Source: DASXMT01 sp963781305 (lineage in GTDB: Bacteria; Actinomycetota; Acidimicrobiia; Acidimicrobiales; RAAP-2). From it: a stretch of 64,000 nucleotides of DNA. Positions 45,271-54,586 of the stretch are shown here, one piece after another. The notes under the pieces are model-generated. The model saw nothing but the letters and a program-made list of their open reading frames with translations, did no database searches and was not told the DNA's origin. The DNA lies in the NCBI GenBank assembly GCA_963781305.1, contig CAWAFL010000001.1, forward strand, positions 1,278,159-1,342,158, given 5' to 3'. Each line of letters starts with the position of its first letter. The first letter of the stretch is position 1. The position numbers were made by a program, and so were the translations under genes.

Positions 45271-46929
45271 TCACGAGTTGGCCGATGCTTCAACTTCCCG
45301 TTGCCTGGTGTTGCTCTGTCGCCACTCAAGTGCCTCTGGGTCTTCCTGCCACTGCAACAGTGATTCGCCGAGTTGCTCAAGGATGATGCGGACCTCAGTC
45401 GGATGGACCCGGAAGAACTCGCGTCGCATGTTGACGAGGTTGACTCGCTTTTCAGCAAGCGCGTGGTGAAGATGGGTCTCCAGCCCGACGGCATCGTCGC
45501 TCGGGACCATGGCGTGCAGGTCGTAATGGAACGGAACTGAGGCGTCTCCAAGCTCTCGTACTCGGTCCATCGGGTCGAGGCGTCGGGTCATCCCGATCTT
45601 CACCATGTCGGGGCCGAACGATCCAAAGTTCGAGATGATGTAGACGTGGCCGGCGCGAATGTTGGCCGCTCGCTCCGTGATCCCATCAATTGCATCTTGG
45701 ATCTCGGTTACCTTTGTCTCCGCCGCCGCCGCTGCGGCCTCATCGCCCTGTTGTCGCAATGCAGCAACGGTAGACACGTAGTGGGCTTGTTCCTTGCGTA
45801 GACGTTCTTGTTCTCGCTCAAACTCTCGGCGCGCCTTTTCTTCTTCTCGTACCCGATCGCGTTCTTGGCGGTCTCTTTCCTTTTCTTCTGCAACCTTGGC
45901 CAGGTAGTCCGCCGTAAGCTCAAGCTCTTCGACGCGGAGCTGGTGATAACGATCAGTGACACGGATGTTCATCGTGCCTCCGAGCTTCGTGATAGTCGCC
46001 TTCGCCTTTTCGAGTCGCCCAATCGACGACGCAAGGGTGTACGGCTTCATGGAGCGAAGGGCGTTGTCGGCCTCGTTGTTGTACGCCCTGAGCATGAGCT
46101 TCGAGAACTCCCGTACCATCTTGGTCCCCGCAGCCTTCGAGCCATTTACTTGCCAGTTGGTGGAGCCCACGACGGCGTTTCCAGCTCGGGCAGCGTCCTT
46201 GCTTTGAGCTTGGATTCCTACGAGCTTCGCCTTGTAGGCGGGAGAGTCGTCAAGGGGATGTCGGTACTGATAGATACCGACCTCTTGGAGTAGCACGGAC
46301 TCTCTGGTCTCGACGACCTGTGCATTTAGCTCAGCCAGTTCGGAGCGGGCTTGAGCCGATTGGGCCACAAGTTGCTGAGATGCCGCAACGTCAGCTGCCA
46401 GGGAGTCCTTAGATGCCTCAAGCTGCTGCACCTCGATCCGCAATGCGGCGGCAGCAGCCTGCTCCGTTCGAATTTGAGTGAGTTCTAACCGCAATGGTTC
46501 TACTTCAGCTAGCAGTGAGTCCCGTTGGGACCTGAGCGCCGGAACCTCAATATTGAGTTCTCCAAGTTCGGCCCTCAAGGCGTTTCGTTCTTGCACCCCA
46601 AGGGCTCGGAGTTCCCCTTGAAGCTGAGCGACTTCCTGCTCTAGTTCCTTCTTGCCACCAAACAGACCGTGTTTTCGCCCTTCCTCATGGGTAGCGGATC
46701 CGGCCACAGGCGCGATGGTTGGGTCCTGAGAGAAGTTCGGGTTTGACATCACGGGAGGTGGCGGCTTTGGAACAGGCGGAGGCGGGAGTGACGGTGCCTG
46801 AACTGGCGGTGCCTCCGGGCGCATCGGCTGAGTGTTGGCTGTCCACGAATTACCGTCCCACCACCTGAGTAGTCCCGGTTGTGCCGAGTCCGGGTACCAT
46901 CCAGCCCCGGGTTGCCCTTGATTGGTCAT
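45271..46929 (-). CDS. DUF2510 - coiled coil - DUF4041/T5orf172 protein
   Basis: 552 residues from ATG 46929 (GTGGGGACC upstream). An N-terminal DUF2510 (GAGWYPDSAQPGLLRWWDGN), a Pro-rich linker, a long coiled coil (about 65-235 and 330-420; Glu/Arg/Gln-rich) and a C-terminal T5orf172, GIY-YIG-like domain (HVYIISNFGSFGPDMVKIGM, RLDPMDRVRELGDASVPF, HHALAEKRVNLVNMRREFF) from about 426. DUF4041-type pairing of these parts is common in phage and mobile DNA. Nuclease activity is possible but not shown. Confidence 0.85.
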   Translation of the reverse strand: MTNQGQPGAGWYPDSAQPGLLRWWDGNSWTANTQPMRPEAPPVQAPSLPPPPVPKPPPPVMSNPNFSQDPTIAPVAGSATHEEGRKHGLFGGKKELEQEVAQLQGELRALGVQERNALRAELGELNIEVPALRSQRDSLLAEVEPLRLELTQIRTEQAAAAALRIEVQQLEASKDSLAADVAASQQLVAQSAQARSELAELNAQVVETRESVLLQEVGIYQYRHPLDDSPAYKAKLVGIQAQSKDAARAGNAVVGSTNWQVNGSKAAGTKMVREFSKLMLRAYNNEADNALRSMKPYTLASSIGRLEKAKATITKLGGTMNIRVTDRYHQLRVEELELTADYLAKVAEEKERDRQERDRVREEEKARREFEREQERLRKEQAHYVSTVAALRQQGDEAAAAAAETKVTEIQDAIDGITERAANIRAGHVYIISNFGSFGPDMVKIGMTRRLDPMDRVRELGDASVPFHYDLHAMVPSDDAVGLETHLHHALAEKRVNLVNMRREFFRVHPTEVRIILEQLGESLLQWQEDPEALEWRQSNTRQREVEASANS

Positions 46930-47044
46930 GGTCCCCACTCGCGTCGATTGCCGTCTACCTGATCTTTGCACGGTCATCCGTGGGGCGCCCGGGCCGATGG
47001 CCCGCCGTCATTGCTCAGGGGTGCATCCTGAGGGCGGCCCTAGG

Positions 47045-47772
47045 TCAGCAGAACTTATAGACCGAAATGTGCGATCGAGACTCGGCAGTGAACTCAGTCC
47101 CCATCCAGTCAGCGTGCCTCGACTCAAGATCAAACCCAGCGAGTTGTCCCATCAGGTCGAGTTCGGCCGGCCAGATGTACCGGTGCGGACTGCGGAAGAC
47201 CCGTGCTTCGTTGTTGTCGCTACCGAACGTGAAGTGATGCGAGACGATGCGCTGGCGTAGCGGGTCGTACGTATCCAAGCCGATGCGCCCAGGCTCCGAC
47301 TGCCAGACCGTGGCTTGCTGTCCGGGTGGAAGCCTCCGCAACTCGGGTACCCACAGTTCGATCAAGAATCGGCCGCCTTGTGTCAAGTGGCGGGCGGCAT
47401 TGCGGAAGCATGCGACTTGCTCCGCCTGGGTGAGAAGGTTGGAGATCGTGTTGTACACGAGGTATACGAGCGTGTACTCGCCCGGAGCGTGGGCCGAGGC
47501 CATGTCGCCGACGACGACCGGGATCGCCGCTTCGTCTAACTTCGTGCGGAGCGGCTCGATCATCGGTTGGGATAGCTCGATGCCTGTGACGGTACACCGT
47601 GCTGCGCAAGCGGCACCGCCACACGTCCGATTCCAATAGCGAACTCAAGGACTCGTCCGTCACCGGCGAGTTCAGCGAGGCGTCCGACCGTCTGGTCCAA
47701 CAACTCAGCGGCGAACATGCCTGGGACCGACGAGTCGTACCGCTCAGCCGCATCGGCATCCCATGTCTGCAT
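47045..47772 (-). pseudogene. SAM-dependent class I methyltransferase, frameshifted
   Basis: Starts ATG 47772: MQTWDADAAERYDSSVPGMF, RLAELAGDGRVLEFAIGIGR (motif I) then a frame change near 47590; the other frame continues TGIELSQPMIEPLRTKLDEA, VVVGDMASAHAPGEYTLVYL, FRNAARHLTQGGRFLIELWV to HISVYKFC. Together a complete 242-residue small-molecule methyltransferase. A single-base indel separates the two halves, so the break may be a base-call error. Confidence 0.8.
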
Positions 47773-47939
47773 GAGGGAAGTGTAAGCGCTCTGTACAGAA
47801 TGGCGGCCCCTGACCGCCCAGAGGGCTGACGAGAGGCGAACTATATAGCGGTCCCGCTAACGGCCCCATTTAGATGTATACGATGGCAGTTATCGGGCGT
47901 CCCGATACAGCCGGCCCCGTTATCGCCCCGGCCTGAGTC

Positions 47940-48015
47940 AGACTCAAGGACCATGCGCCAACAGCGACCGCTCTTGACCATGAACGTCGGCGCCAGTTCC
48001 ATCACTCGAGCCAAC
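47940..48015. repeat. Palindrome-family outer flank only (copy I)
   Basis: CGCTCTTGACCATGAACG and GGCGCCAGTTCCATCACTCGAG match the flank of copies B, F and H without an arm. Ends about 40 bases before the GNAT start, so it could hold the promoter of that gene. Confidence 0.45.
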
Positions 48016-48056
48016 GGCTGCCAGCCATCGACGAAGGCAAGCGGCATGATGGAGAG

Positions 48057-48815
48057 ATGAAAGGCGTCCATTTCCCGACAAAGGGATCATCCATCGTTGC
48101 ATTCACTGCAGAGGAGCGGCCTGATCTCTGGGAAGGCTCGCTGTCTCCCTTTCGTAAGCTGTGGCCCGAATACAACCATCACGGAAACGACAGCGGTAAA
48201 TACTTCGGCGCCCTCTTCCCCCGGTACGGACATGTCCAGATTCTGTTATTCGATCGCACCACTGAGCAGGTGGTGGCCCGTGGAAGGACAATTCCGTTTC
48301 GATGGGACGGATCGCTGAGAGATCTTCCACACGGGATCGACGCCGTAGGGCTGCGAGCAGTCGATGACCCGCAAACGCCCACTTCTCTATCCGCCCTCTC
48401 GGCTGAAGTGGTCCCGGACCAGCAAGGAAAGGGCCTGAGCCGGTTAGTTCTTCTGGCAATGGCAGAGGTAGCCCGGCAAGCCGGGCTAGCGCCTCTCGTT
48501 GCCCCCGTCCGCCCGAGTTGGAAGGATCGCTACTCCCTCATCCCCATGGACCGGTACGTGTCTTGGAAAAGGGACGACTCGCTGCCCTTTGACCCGTGGT
48601 TACGAGTGCACGCTCGACTGGGAGCCACGCTCCTCAGGGCTGAGCCAAAATCGATGCGAATCGAAGCGCCCGTTCACGATTGGGAGCAGTGGACAGGTAT
48701 GGCATTGCCTGGTGACGGGGATTACGTGTTTCCGTCAGGGCTCACGGCCCTTCGTGTCCAAGATGGCATCGGCGCCTACTGGGAACCCAACGTGTGGATG
48801 CACCACGAGCTATGA
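48057..48815 (+). CDS. GNAT-family N-acetyltransferase-like protein
   Basis: 252 residues. The segment SALSAEVVPDQQGKGLSRLV with MAEVARQAGLAPLVAPVRPS near residues 110-150 holds the acetyl-CoA loop Q/R-x-x-G-x-G (QQGKG). The N-terminal 40 and C-terminal 80 residues are unusual (FPSGLTALRVQDGIGAYWEP). The substrate is unknown. Palindrome copy F starts right after the stop. Confidence 0.7.
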   Translation: MKGVHFPTKGSSIVAFTAEERPDLWEGSLSPFRKLWPEYNHHGNDSGKYFGALFPRYGHVQILLFDRTTEQVVARGRTIPFRWDGSLRDLPHGIDAVGLRAVDDPQTPTSLSALSAEVVPDQQGKGLSRLVLLAMAEVARQAGLAPLVAPVRPSWKDRYSLIPMDRYVSWKRDDSLPFDPWLRVHARLGATLLRAEPKSMRIEAPVHDWEQWTGMALPGDGDYVFPSGLTALRVQDGIGAYWEPNVWMHHEL

Positions 48816-48821
48816 CCCGTC

Positions 48822-49590
48822 TCGACCATGAACCCAGGTGCTAGTCCATGGCCGACGACCCCACGGTCCCGGTCTGACAGCCCCACGCGCGGCACTTTGC
48901 CACGTTCCCCCAAGGCCCTCCCTCCCTGGTCCCTCTGTCCCTCCCCCTCCCGTTCGGGTGGGCGCCCGGGGCCGCCGGGGCGGTCGGGCTCTGCGGCGCT
49001 GTCGGCGGGCGGGTTCGTGCCTGGGTGGGGCGGGTGCGCGGCGGTTTCGGGCCGTTTGGTGTGCTCTGCCTTGCCTTCTCCTCGCGACATCACACGGCGC
49101 CCACGGCACGGGAGAGGCAGGGCGGCCAAGCGCGGACGGCCCCAAAGCGCACACGCAGGGACAGCGCGAGGCCGACCGAAGCGACGGCGAAGCCAGGACG
49201 ACGGAGGGCAGCCCGGAAAGGCGGCCCCAAAGCGCACACCGCAGAACAGGGACAGGACCCGGGCGGGGACCCGGGCGAGGCCATCTGGAGGCAGGGCAGG
49301 GGCCCGAGGCCCAGGCACGAAAGGGCCCCAAAGCGCACGTCCCGGCGAGGCCTGGGGCTCAGCACGCCTCCTGCCGTGCCCCGGCACGACGGGCCCCGCC
49401 GGCAGGGCCAAGGAGCCGGACCGCCACCACGACGCCGGGGACCCACCGGAAACGGGAGGGAGGGGCAGAGGGACGAGGGAGGAATGGCCTTGGGGGAAGG
49501 GGGAAAGCGCCGCGAGGGGATGGAGCTGTCAGAACATGGCCGTAGGGTCTGCCGGGTGGAGCTGGCGCCAGGGGCAGGTTGGGCGCTGGA
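48822..49590. repeat. Palindrome-family repeat, copy F, largest, with tRNA-Arg 3' end inside
   Basis: Left flank (CCATGAACCCAGGTGCTAG), CCGGTCTGACAG at 48869, left arm to about 49078 (CACTTTGCCACGTTCCCCCA), then a 29-base match to the tRNA-Arg 3' end, then a longer insert and the right arm (from about 49380: CACGACGGGCCCCGCCGG, GAATGGCCTTGGGGGAAGGG, CGCCGCGAGGGG) ending with the mirror flank GTAGGGTCTGCCGGGTGGAG. Many frames stay open through this GC-rich element on both strands, but they encode only Arg/Ala/Pro-rich chains. Confidence 0.85.
49080..49108 (+). repeat. 29-bp direct repeat of the tRNA-Arg 3' end (att-like)
   Basis: Identical over 29 bases (CCTCGCGACATCACACGGCG then CCCACGGCA) to 54879-54907, in the same orientation. 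It covers the discriminator-side tRNA end and 20 downstream bases, the usual site used by tyrosine integrases. Confidence 0.8.
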
Positions 49591-49669
49591 AGTCTGGCTA
49601 TGAGGGGGTCGGAGGTCAGGTGGCCGAGGTCGGGCGACCGGCACGCAAGTTCACTTGCGCTGCGTTGGT

Positions 49670-50131
49670 TCAGCCAAGCAGTTTGGCTTTATGGGCCGCG
49701 AATTCCTCTTCGGAGATGGCCCCGGCATCTCGGAGGGCAGCCAGCTTGCCGATCTCGTCCGCTGTGCTTGACGCTTGGGGCACGGCGGTTGCGGGGTGCG
49801 GACCTTGGATCGCCTCCTCGACAGCCGCTTGTAACTCTTCGAATGCCGGTTGCTGCTTCTTGGTGAACAACACCGAGTTCTCATCCTTGGCAGCATCGAC
49901 CGACTGCTTGCCAAAACGCGATCGTGACTCATTTCCCCCCGCGAAGCTGAACTGGATAAACCCCCTAACCCCCATGCCCGCTGGCTTCAATTGAACCGAC
50001 GTAATGCTAGCGACGGGAATGCGCTTCGTACCCTTTCCAATGGTCATTCGCGCCATGCGACCCTTGCGATTGATCGTCAACCATGCTCCTTCAAACTCAA
50101 GTTGACCGTTGACTCCTGCGGCTTCCATCAC
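49670..50131 (-). CDS. DUF4429 / SHOCT-domain protein
   Basis: 153 residues; GQLEFEGAWLTINRKGRMAR and IPVASITSVQLKPAGMGVRG with FIQFSFAGGNESRSRFG form a PH-like/DUF4429 domain, and a C-terminal SHOCT helix pair (ADEIGKLAALRDAGAISEEE, FAAHKAKLLG). SHOCT segments mediate oligomerisation. Intact; function unknown. Lies inside the interval bounded by the tRNA-end repeats. Confidence 0.85.
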   Translation of the reverse strand: MMEAAGVNGQLEFEGAWLTINRKGRMARMTIGKGTKRIPVASITSVQLKPAGMGVRGFIQFSFAGGNESRSRFGKQSVDAAKDENSVLFTKKQQPAFEELQAAVEEAIQGPHPATAVPQASSTADEIGKLAALRDAGAISEEEFAAHKAKLLG

Positions 50132-50249
50132 GGTCCCTCCCTAGTCGACGTCTATACCCAATGCCAGTCACGCTAGACGCCTGGTGGGTTGGGCGTGAGG
50201 GCCATCGAGCCTGGTGGCTTTGGGGACTTGGAGCCTACTGGCTTGGGGT

Positions 50250-51539
50250 TCAGGAGATGTGTGCTGGGAGAGTCGGCATAGATGGGAGGGATGCGCCGCA
50301 GCTCCCAGCCTGAAATGCCTGAGTGATGTACTGAAAGGCCGCAGTCACGTCGCCGTTTGCCTGGTCGATATAACCATTCGTCGTCGAAAGTGCCGGGGCG
50401 ATCAATGCGTTTGCGGCAGCGACGGCTTGGGAAACCTGAGTCTGGCTGGGTGGGTTGGGCGGGCTATAGCCGGGCAGCGTCGCCTCGTCAGATTGAAACG
50501 TGGCGAAGTCGCTGTTTATCTGTTGTATCTGTTGGCGGATGGTTGTGGCCGAGCTCTGGACGTATTGAGCGGCTCCTCCAACGCTCTGTGCATTGCCGCC
50601 CACGCTTTGAGCATCTCCGCCGACACTCTGGGCATCTCCACAGACAGAAGTGCCGTTGCCGTCGGGACCCTGTTGCGCTTCTGAGGACACTTGTTGTTCC
50701 AAAGTCTGCGTAGCGGCGAGCGCATTCGCTACTTGGGTCAGAGCACTTTGGACAGCTTGTACATTGTTGCCAATATCGGTCGCACTCTCCGAGAGCGAGG
50801 CGATGTCACTGGCCACTTTCGAAGCATCACCAGTTATGGCCTGTTGCTTTTGCTGCAGAGCTTGAGCGTTGCTAGCCGTCTGATTGGCTTGGTTGACGCG
50901 CCCGTGCAGCTCGCTGACGTCATCGTTGAACTGAGCTGCGGTGGCGCCCTGGAAAGTCACGGGCGCCAACGTCCCATCAGACTGAGGGATGTTCAGAGTG
51001 AACGATCCGCCCGACAATGTGCCGAAGGCAGGGGCACCACCGTCGAAACTGAGACTCAACGATGACCCATTTAGTGATCCTGTCACAGAGCCCCTGTCAC
51101 TGGTCGTTGTCAGATTCGGACTTTGACCAGATGTGCTGACTGCCTGCAATGAACCGACTAGGTTGCCCCCGTTGTCGTTCCACTGGATGAATTCGACGAA
51201 GTTCGATCCCGTGGCAAGGTAGCCAGATCCCACTGGAGGGGCCGTAGTGGCGGGAGGTTGGGATGAGCCCTGCGACGTCGAGGACGTTGCCGCCGTTCCC
51301 GTCCCGCAAGCGGCGAGCAATCCTGCCGCGATAGCGAACAAGGCAACGTTCCGCGATCCATGTCGTACGCAAGTTGCCTCCGGAGTCGTTTGACCTTTGT
51401 GGGTGACGTGACACCCTATTTCGTAGGCTTCGAGGCATGCTGAGGTGCGGAGCCATGTAATGCGTGCAAAAGGGATAACCCCAGGTCGGACGGCATGAGT
51501 CCTGTCTATCTCGTCGACTGGTCGAGGGTAGCAGGCCAT
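50250..51539 (-). CDS. Lipoprotein with long coiled coil and 7-residue repeats
   Basis: The lipid-attachment site LLAACGTG lies near residue 77 of the open frame; the helix before it (VALFAIAAGLLAAC) is a normal lipoprotein signal, so the real start should be close to 51370, but no in-frame ATG, GTG or TTG with GGAGG fits there, hence the uncertain start. After it comes a beta-rich domain (GSGYLATGSNFVEFIQWND), a coiled coil of about 150 residues and four tandem DAQSVGG-type heptads, then a C-terminal helical region ending TLPAHIS. Surface anchored; function unknown. Confidence 0.65.
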   Translation of the reverse strand: MACYPRPVDEIDRTHAVRPGVIPFARITWLRTSACLEAYEIGCHVTHKGQTTPEATCVRHGSRNVALFAIAAGLLAACGTGTAATSSTSQGSSQPPATTAPPVGSGYLATGSNFVEFIQWNDNGGNLVGSLQAVSTSGQSPNLTTTSDRGSVTGSLNGSSLSLSFDGGAPAFGTLSGGSFTLNIPQSDGTLAPVTFQGATAAQFNDDVSELHGRVNQANQTASNAQALQQKQQAITGDASKVASDIASLSESATDIGNNVQAVQSALTQVANALAATQTLEQQVSSEAQQGPDGNGTSVCGDAQSVGGDAQSVGGNAQSVGGAAQYVQSSATTIRQQIQQINSDFATFQSDEATLPGYSPPNPPSQTQVSQAVAAANALIAPALSTTNGYIDQANGDVTAAFQYITQAFQAGSCGASLPSMPTLPAHIS

Positions 51540-51585
51540 TGAGACAGTGAGCCTGGCTACCTATTAGACATGTCATTGTTGCCTT

Positions 51586-52302
51586 TGTCGCTGGCGAGAC
51601 CACAACCTCAAGCCCTGGAAAGTGGACACCTTCAAGGTCTCGAACGACCCCCGGTTCGAGGAGAAGCTGGTCGATGTCGTCGGGCTCTATCTGAACCCGC
51701 CCGAGCGGGCTGTCGTCTTCAGTTTCGATGAGAAGACCCAGGTCCAGGCCCTCGATCGCACCCAACCCTCGCTGCCAATGAAGCGCGGGCGGGGTCCGAC
51801 TCTGACCCATGACTACAAGCGGCACGGCACCACCGATCTGTTTGCGGCCATGAATCTCGGAACCGGCGAGGTGCTCTTCGATACGAAGAAGTCCCACAAG
51901 GCGACCGACGTACTCGCTTTCTTCAAGCTCATCGACCTGCACGTTCGAAGGGACCTCGACATCCACGTCGTGCTCGACAACCTCTCGGCCCACAAGGCAC
52001 CTCCGGTGGCCAAGTGGTTGGCGGATCCGAAGCGTGCACGTTGGCATCTTCACTTCACACCCACGAGTTCGTCCTGGCTGAATCTCATCGAGCGCTGGTT
52101 CAACGAGCTCACTGAGCGACGGCTCCGCCGAGGAGTCTTCTCCTCGGTCCCGCATCTCGTCGAGGCCATCGAGATCTGGGCCGAGCACTGGAATGACGAT
52201 CCCAAGCCCTTCGTATGGCACAAGCAGGCCGAGGAGATCATCGCCAAGGTCCGACGAGGCCGGGCGACTCTTACCCAAGTCAAATCCGCGACGCGCCACT
52301 AG
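51586..52302 (+). pseudogene. IS630-family transposase, C-terminal remnant
   Basis: Reads WRDHNLKPWKVDTFKVSNDP, VVFSFDEKTQVQALDRTQPS (Asp), IHVVLDNLSAHKAPPVAKWL (Asp) and PTSSSWLNLIERWFNELTER (Glu). The DDE core is complete and open to the TAG at 52302, but the N-terminal helix-turn-helix half and the left end are gone; frames upstream of 51586 carry no similarity. So an immobile relic unless a start was lost by a frameshift. Its right end touches palindrome copy G. Confidence 0.85.
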
Positions 52303-52309
52303 CGTCCTG

Positions 52310-52375
52310 GTTTCTTGCCGCCTCGTCCCCCAAGGTCCTTCTTCGCTCGCCCCCTGTCCCCTCTTGGGCAGGTGC
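52310..52375 (+). repeat. Palindrome-family repeat, copy G (one arm, partial)
   Basis: CTTGCCGCCTCGTCCCCCAA then GGTCCTTCTTCGCTCGCCCC and CTGTCCCCTCTTGGGC, the C-rich arm without a mirror. Begins about eight bases after the IS630 stop. Confidence 0.5.
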
Positions 52376-52591
52376 TGTGCTGAGGAGAGCGCCGTCAAAG
52401 TGGGAGGTCCTTTTATGGCTATGAGAGACCTCAGGGGTTCCCGAGCGGCAGCGGCTTTGGCACGATGTCGTGGTCAAAGGCGGCCAGCTCAAGAACGAAA
52501 GTCCCGCTCAGGTTCCAGATGAGACCGTCGGCACTAGCAGGGCGGGGCTAAAGCCACTGCGTTAGGCTCACAGCGGCTGTGGCTCAGTCTT

Positions 52592-54586
52592 ATGCCTTGG
52601 GAGAGCACAGTGAACCTCGAGCCCGTACAGGTATTCATCCACACTCCGGAAAGTAACGGCTCAGTGCTGATCAAAGCCTGTGATCAGGCCGAGAAGCAGT
52701 CCGAGCTCCCGGTGAAGCGGTCGCCGCCTCAGCCTATTTACGCCGGCAGTGGACCGCTTCCCTCCTTACTCCAGGGCCTGATCGAGATCATCGTCAGCAA
52801 CACCAACCAGATCGACGGAGGGGCCAGAGAAGCTGTAGGACGGCTGGCGAGGACGTTGGGCGAGCGCCTTCCAGTGACCGCACTCAAGGCACTCGGTGGC
52901 TACGTTGGTGAGAAGTTAGGCGACGTTGCCACTCAAGCCGTTGCCGAGGCGTGGAGTGATGCCAATGCAGCTATTTCTCCGGCGAACGAGTTGGTAGGGC
53001 AGATCAAGGATGTCATCGTTCGGGCGGACGGGCAGACTCTTCTCGAGTTGTGCGAGCTCACGGTCGATTCGCTCTCACCAGTCCGACTGCTGCTGCCCCT
53101 CAAGGGTGGCGCATGGCTCGGCGGTGACGACCATGGTCAGCAGTTGTTGGCTTCGTTCGCTCAGAGAGCCCTGGAGAAAGAACTGCCCTGCTCAGTGCTT
53201 GTCGACGTCGGCAGTGATGAACCGGACCTCCAAGACCTTCTTCAGCAGCTCTCGAAGCAAGTGGGTCCGAATGCGCTGGCGGTCACGATTACAAATAGCC
53301 CGGCGGTGGTGAGGAAGCGCCTCTCGCTGCTGCAGCCGCTAGCGTTCGAAGCGGCGGGGATGCTGAGTCTCCTCGATGAGCCACCGGCTCCAGAAACCAT
53401 CATCGCTTTGCTGGGTTGCACCCCTCAGGAATGGTCGTACGCAAGGGCAGAGCTCGTGAACGGTGGGTTGTGGCACACGACCAAGCCCGCCTGGTACCTC
53501 GACGATGTCCGTGACAACGTGCGCGAAACACTGCAAGATGACGATTTCATCAGGTTTCGATACAAGATCGACGGGCTCAGCACCAAGACTGCCCAACCCG
53601 ACACGCTGATAGAGACGGATGTCGATCTCCCCACTTCCCTATCGGCCACGGATCCGGCTGAACTGCCACTGCTCTCTCCTAAGCCGAGCACGGCACTGAT
53701 CGTTGACGAGCTTCAACAAACACAGGTGACTCCTGGGACCGTGGCCGCATCTAACTTCGCTGAGCAAGATGTCGTTGAAGAACTCATGATTCCGGGATAT
53801 GTGGTCGAGGGAGAGTTCTCCGGACTGCCAGGGTTGTCGTCGTACCTTGCAGTTAACCAGAGGTCGAATCGTGCCGTCGTCCTAAAGATCTTCGATGCCA
53901 ATGTCTCAGAAAGCGATCGATTTCGCAAGACCTTCGACCAAGATCTGAGGGCAGCCAGGACTCTCCGCAACAAGAGTATTCAGCGGACACTCGATTACGG
54001 CGAGGTCGACGGCCACGTCTATGCCGTCGTCGAGAAGTGCGATGGCCGCCCTCTGCAAAGCATCCTCGACGAGGAAGAGACATTGGAGCCGGAGAGGTGC
54101 GCCAAGATCGCCATGGACATCGCCAACGCTCTTGCTTACGCTCATTCACTTGAGGTCGTGCACGGCCGACTCTCGGTGGGTTGTCTAGCCCTTCTAGGCG
54201 ACGAGGATGTGGTCATTTGTGATTTCGGTGTCGCTCGCCTATTGAACCCTCTTCCCCATGACAAGAGTATGTTGGGCCACGGTTTCAACTCCTACCTCTC
54301 GGAAAAGCAGCCCGACTCGGAGCCCTTCGAGAAGTCTGGCGACTTCCACGCGCTAGGTACGATTCTTTACGAGATCGCAGTGGGCGAGCCGCCCGTGTAT
54401 GTGCCATCCGGCTACAAGAGGATGGACCTGGCCTCGCCCCATCAAGTCGACCCAGAGGTACCAGAGTCACTTTCCGACCCGATCGTCAAGCTGCTCGACG
54501 ATTACATGTTTAACAGGTACCGGGACCGAGACCTGAAGGTTCTCCTAAGTGACTTGGCGAGGGTTCGTGGCGCCCAGGTATCGTGA
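52592..54586 (+). CDS. Large protein with STAND-like region and C-terminal pseudokinase
   Basis: 664 residues. Residues 1-370 are helical with a region (VRLLLPLKGGAWLGGDDHGQ, SLLDEPPAPETIIALLGCTP) that looks like a degenerate NTPase followed by a winged helix, without a Walker A motif. Residues about 400-650 are a Ser/Thr kinase fold: AVVLKIFDA (Lys about 430), HVYAVVEKCDGRPLQSILDE, VVHGRLSVGCLALLG, CDFGVARLL and SEKQPDSEPFEKSGDFHALG. The catalytic HRD Asp is replaced (HGR), although DFG is kept, so a pseudokinase or atypical kinase. GTGA overlap with the next small frame. Confidence 0.75.
   Translation: MPWESTVNLEPVQVFIHTPESNGSVLIKACDQAEKQSELPVKRSPPQPIYAGSGPLPSLLQGLIEIIVSNTNQIDGGAREAVGRLARTLGERLPVTALKALGGYVGEKLGDVATQAVAEAWSDANAAISPANELVGQIKDVIVRADGQTLLELCELTVDSLSPVRLLLPLKGGAWLGGDDHGQQLLASFAQRALEKELPCSVLVDVGSDEPDLQDLLQQLSKQVGPNALAVTITNSPAVVRKRLSLLQPLAFEAAGMLSLLDEPPAPETIIALLGCTPQEWSYARAELVNGGLWHTTKPAWYLDDVRDNVRETLQDDDFIRFRYKIDGLSTKTAQPDTLIETDVDLPTSLSATDPAELPLLSPKPSTALIVDELQQTQVTPGTVAASNFAEQDVVEELMIPGYVVEGEFSGLPGLSSYLAVNQRSNRAVVLKIFDANVSESDRFRKTFDQDLRAARTLRNKSIQRTLDYGEVDGHVYAVVEKCDGRPLQSILDEEETLEPERCAKIAMDIANALAYAHSLEVVHGRLSVGCLALLGDEDVVICDFGVARLLNPLPHDKSMLGHGFNSYLSEKQPDSEPFEKSGDFHALGTILYEIAVGEPPVYVPSGYKRMDLASPHQVDPEVPESLSDPIVKLLDDYMFNRYRDRDLKVLLSDLARVRGAQVS

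Noticed and set aside
48828..49994. Long Arg/Ala/Pro-rich open frames, several on both strands
   Set aside because: They arise from the C/G-rich palindrome; composition and overlaps in many frames argue against coding.
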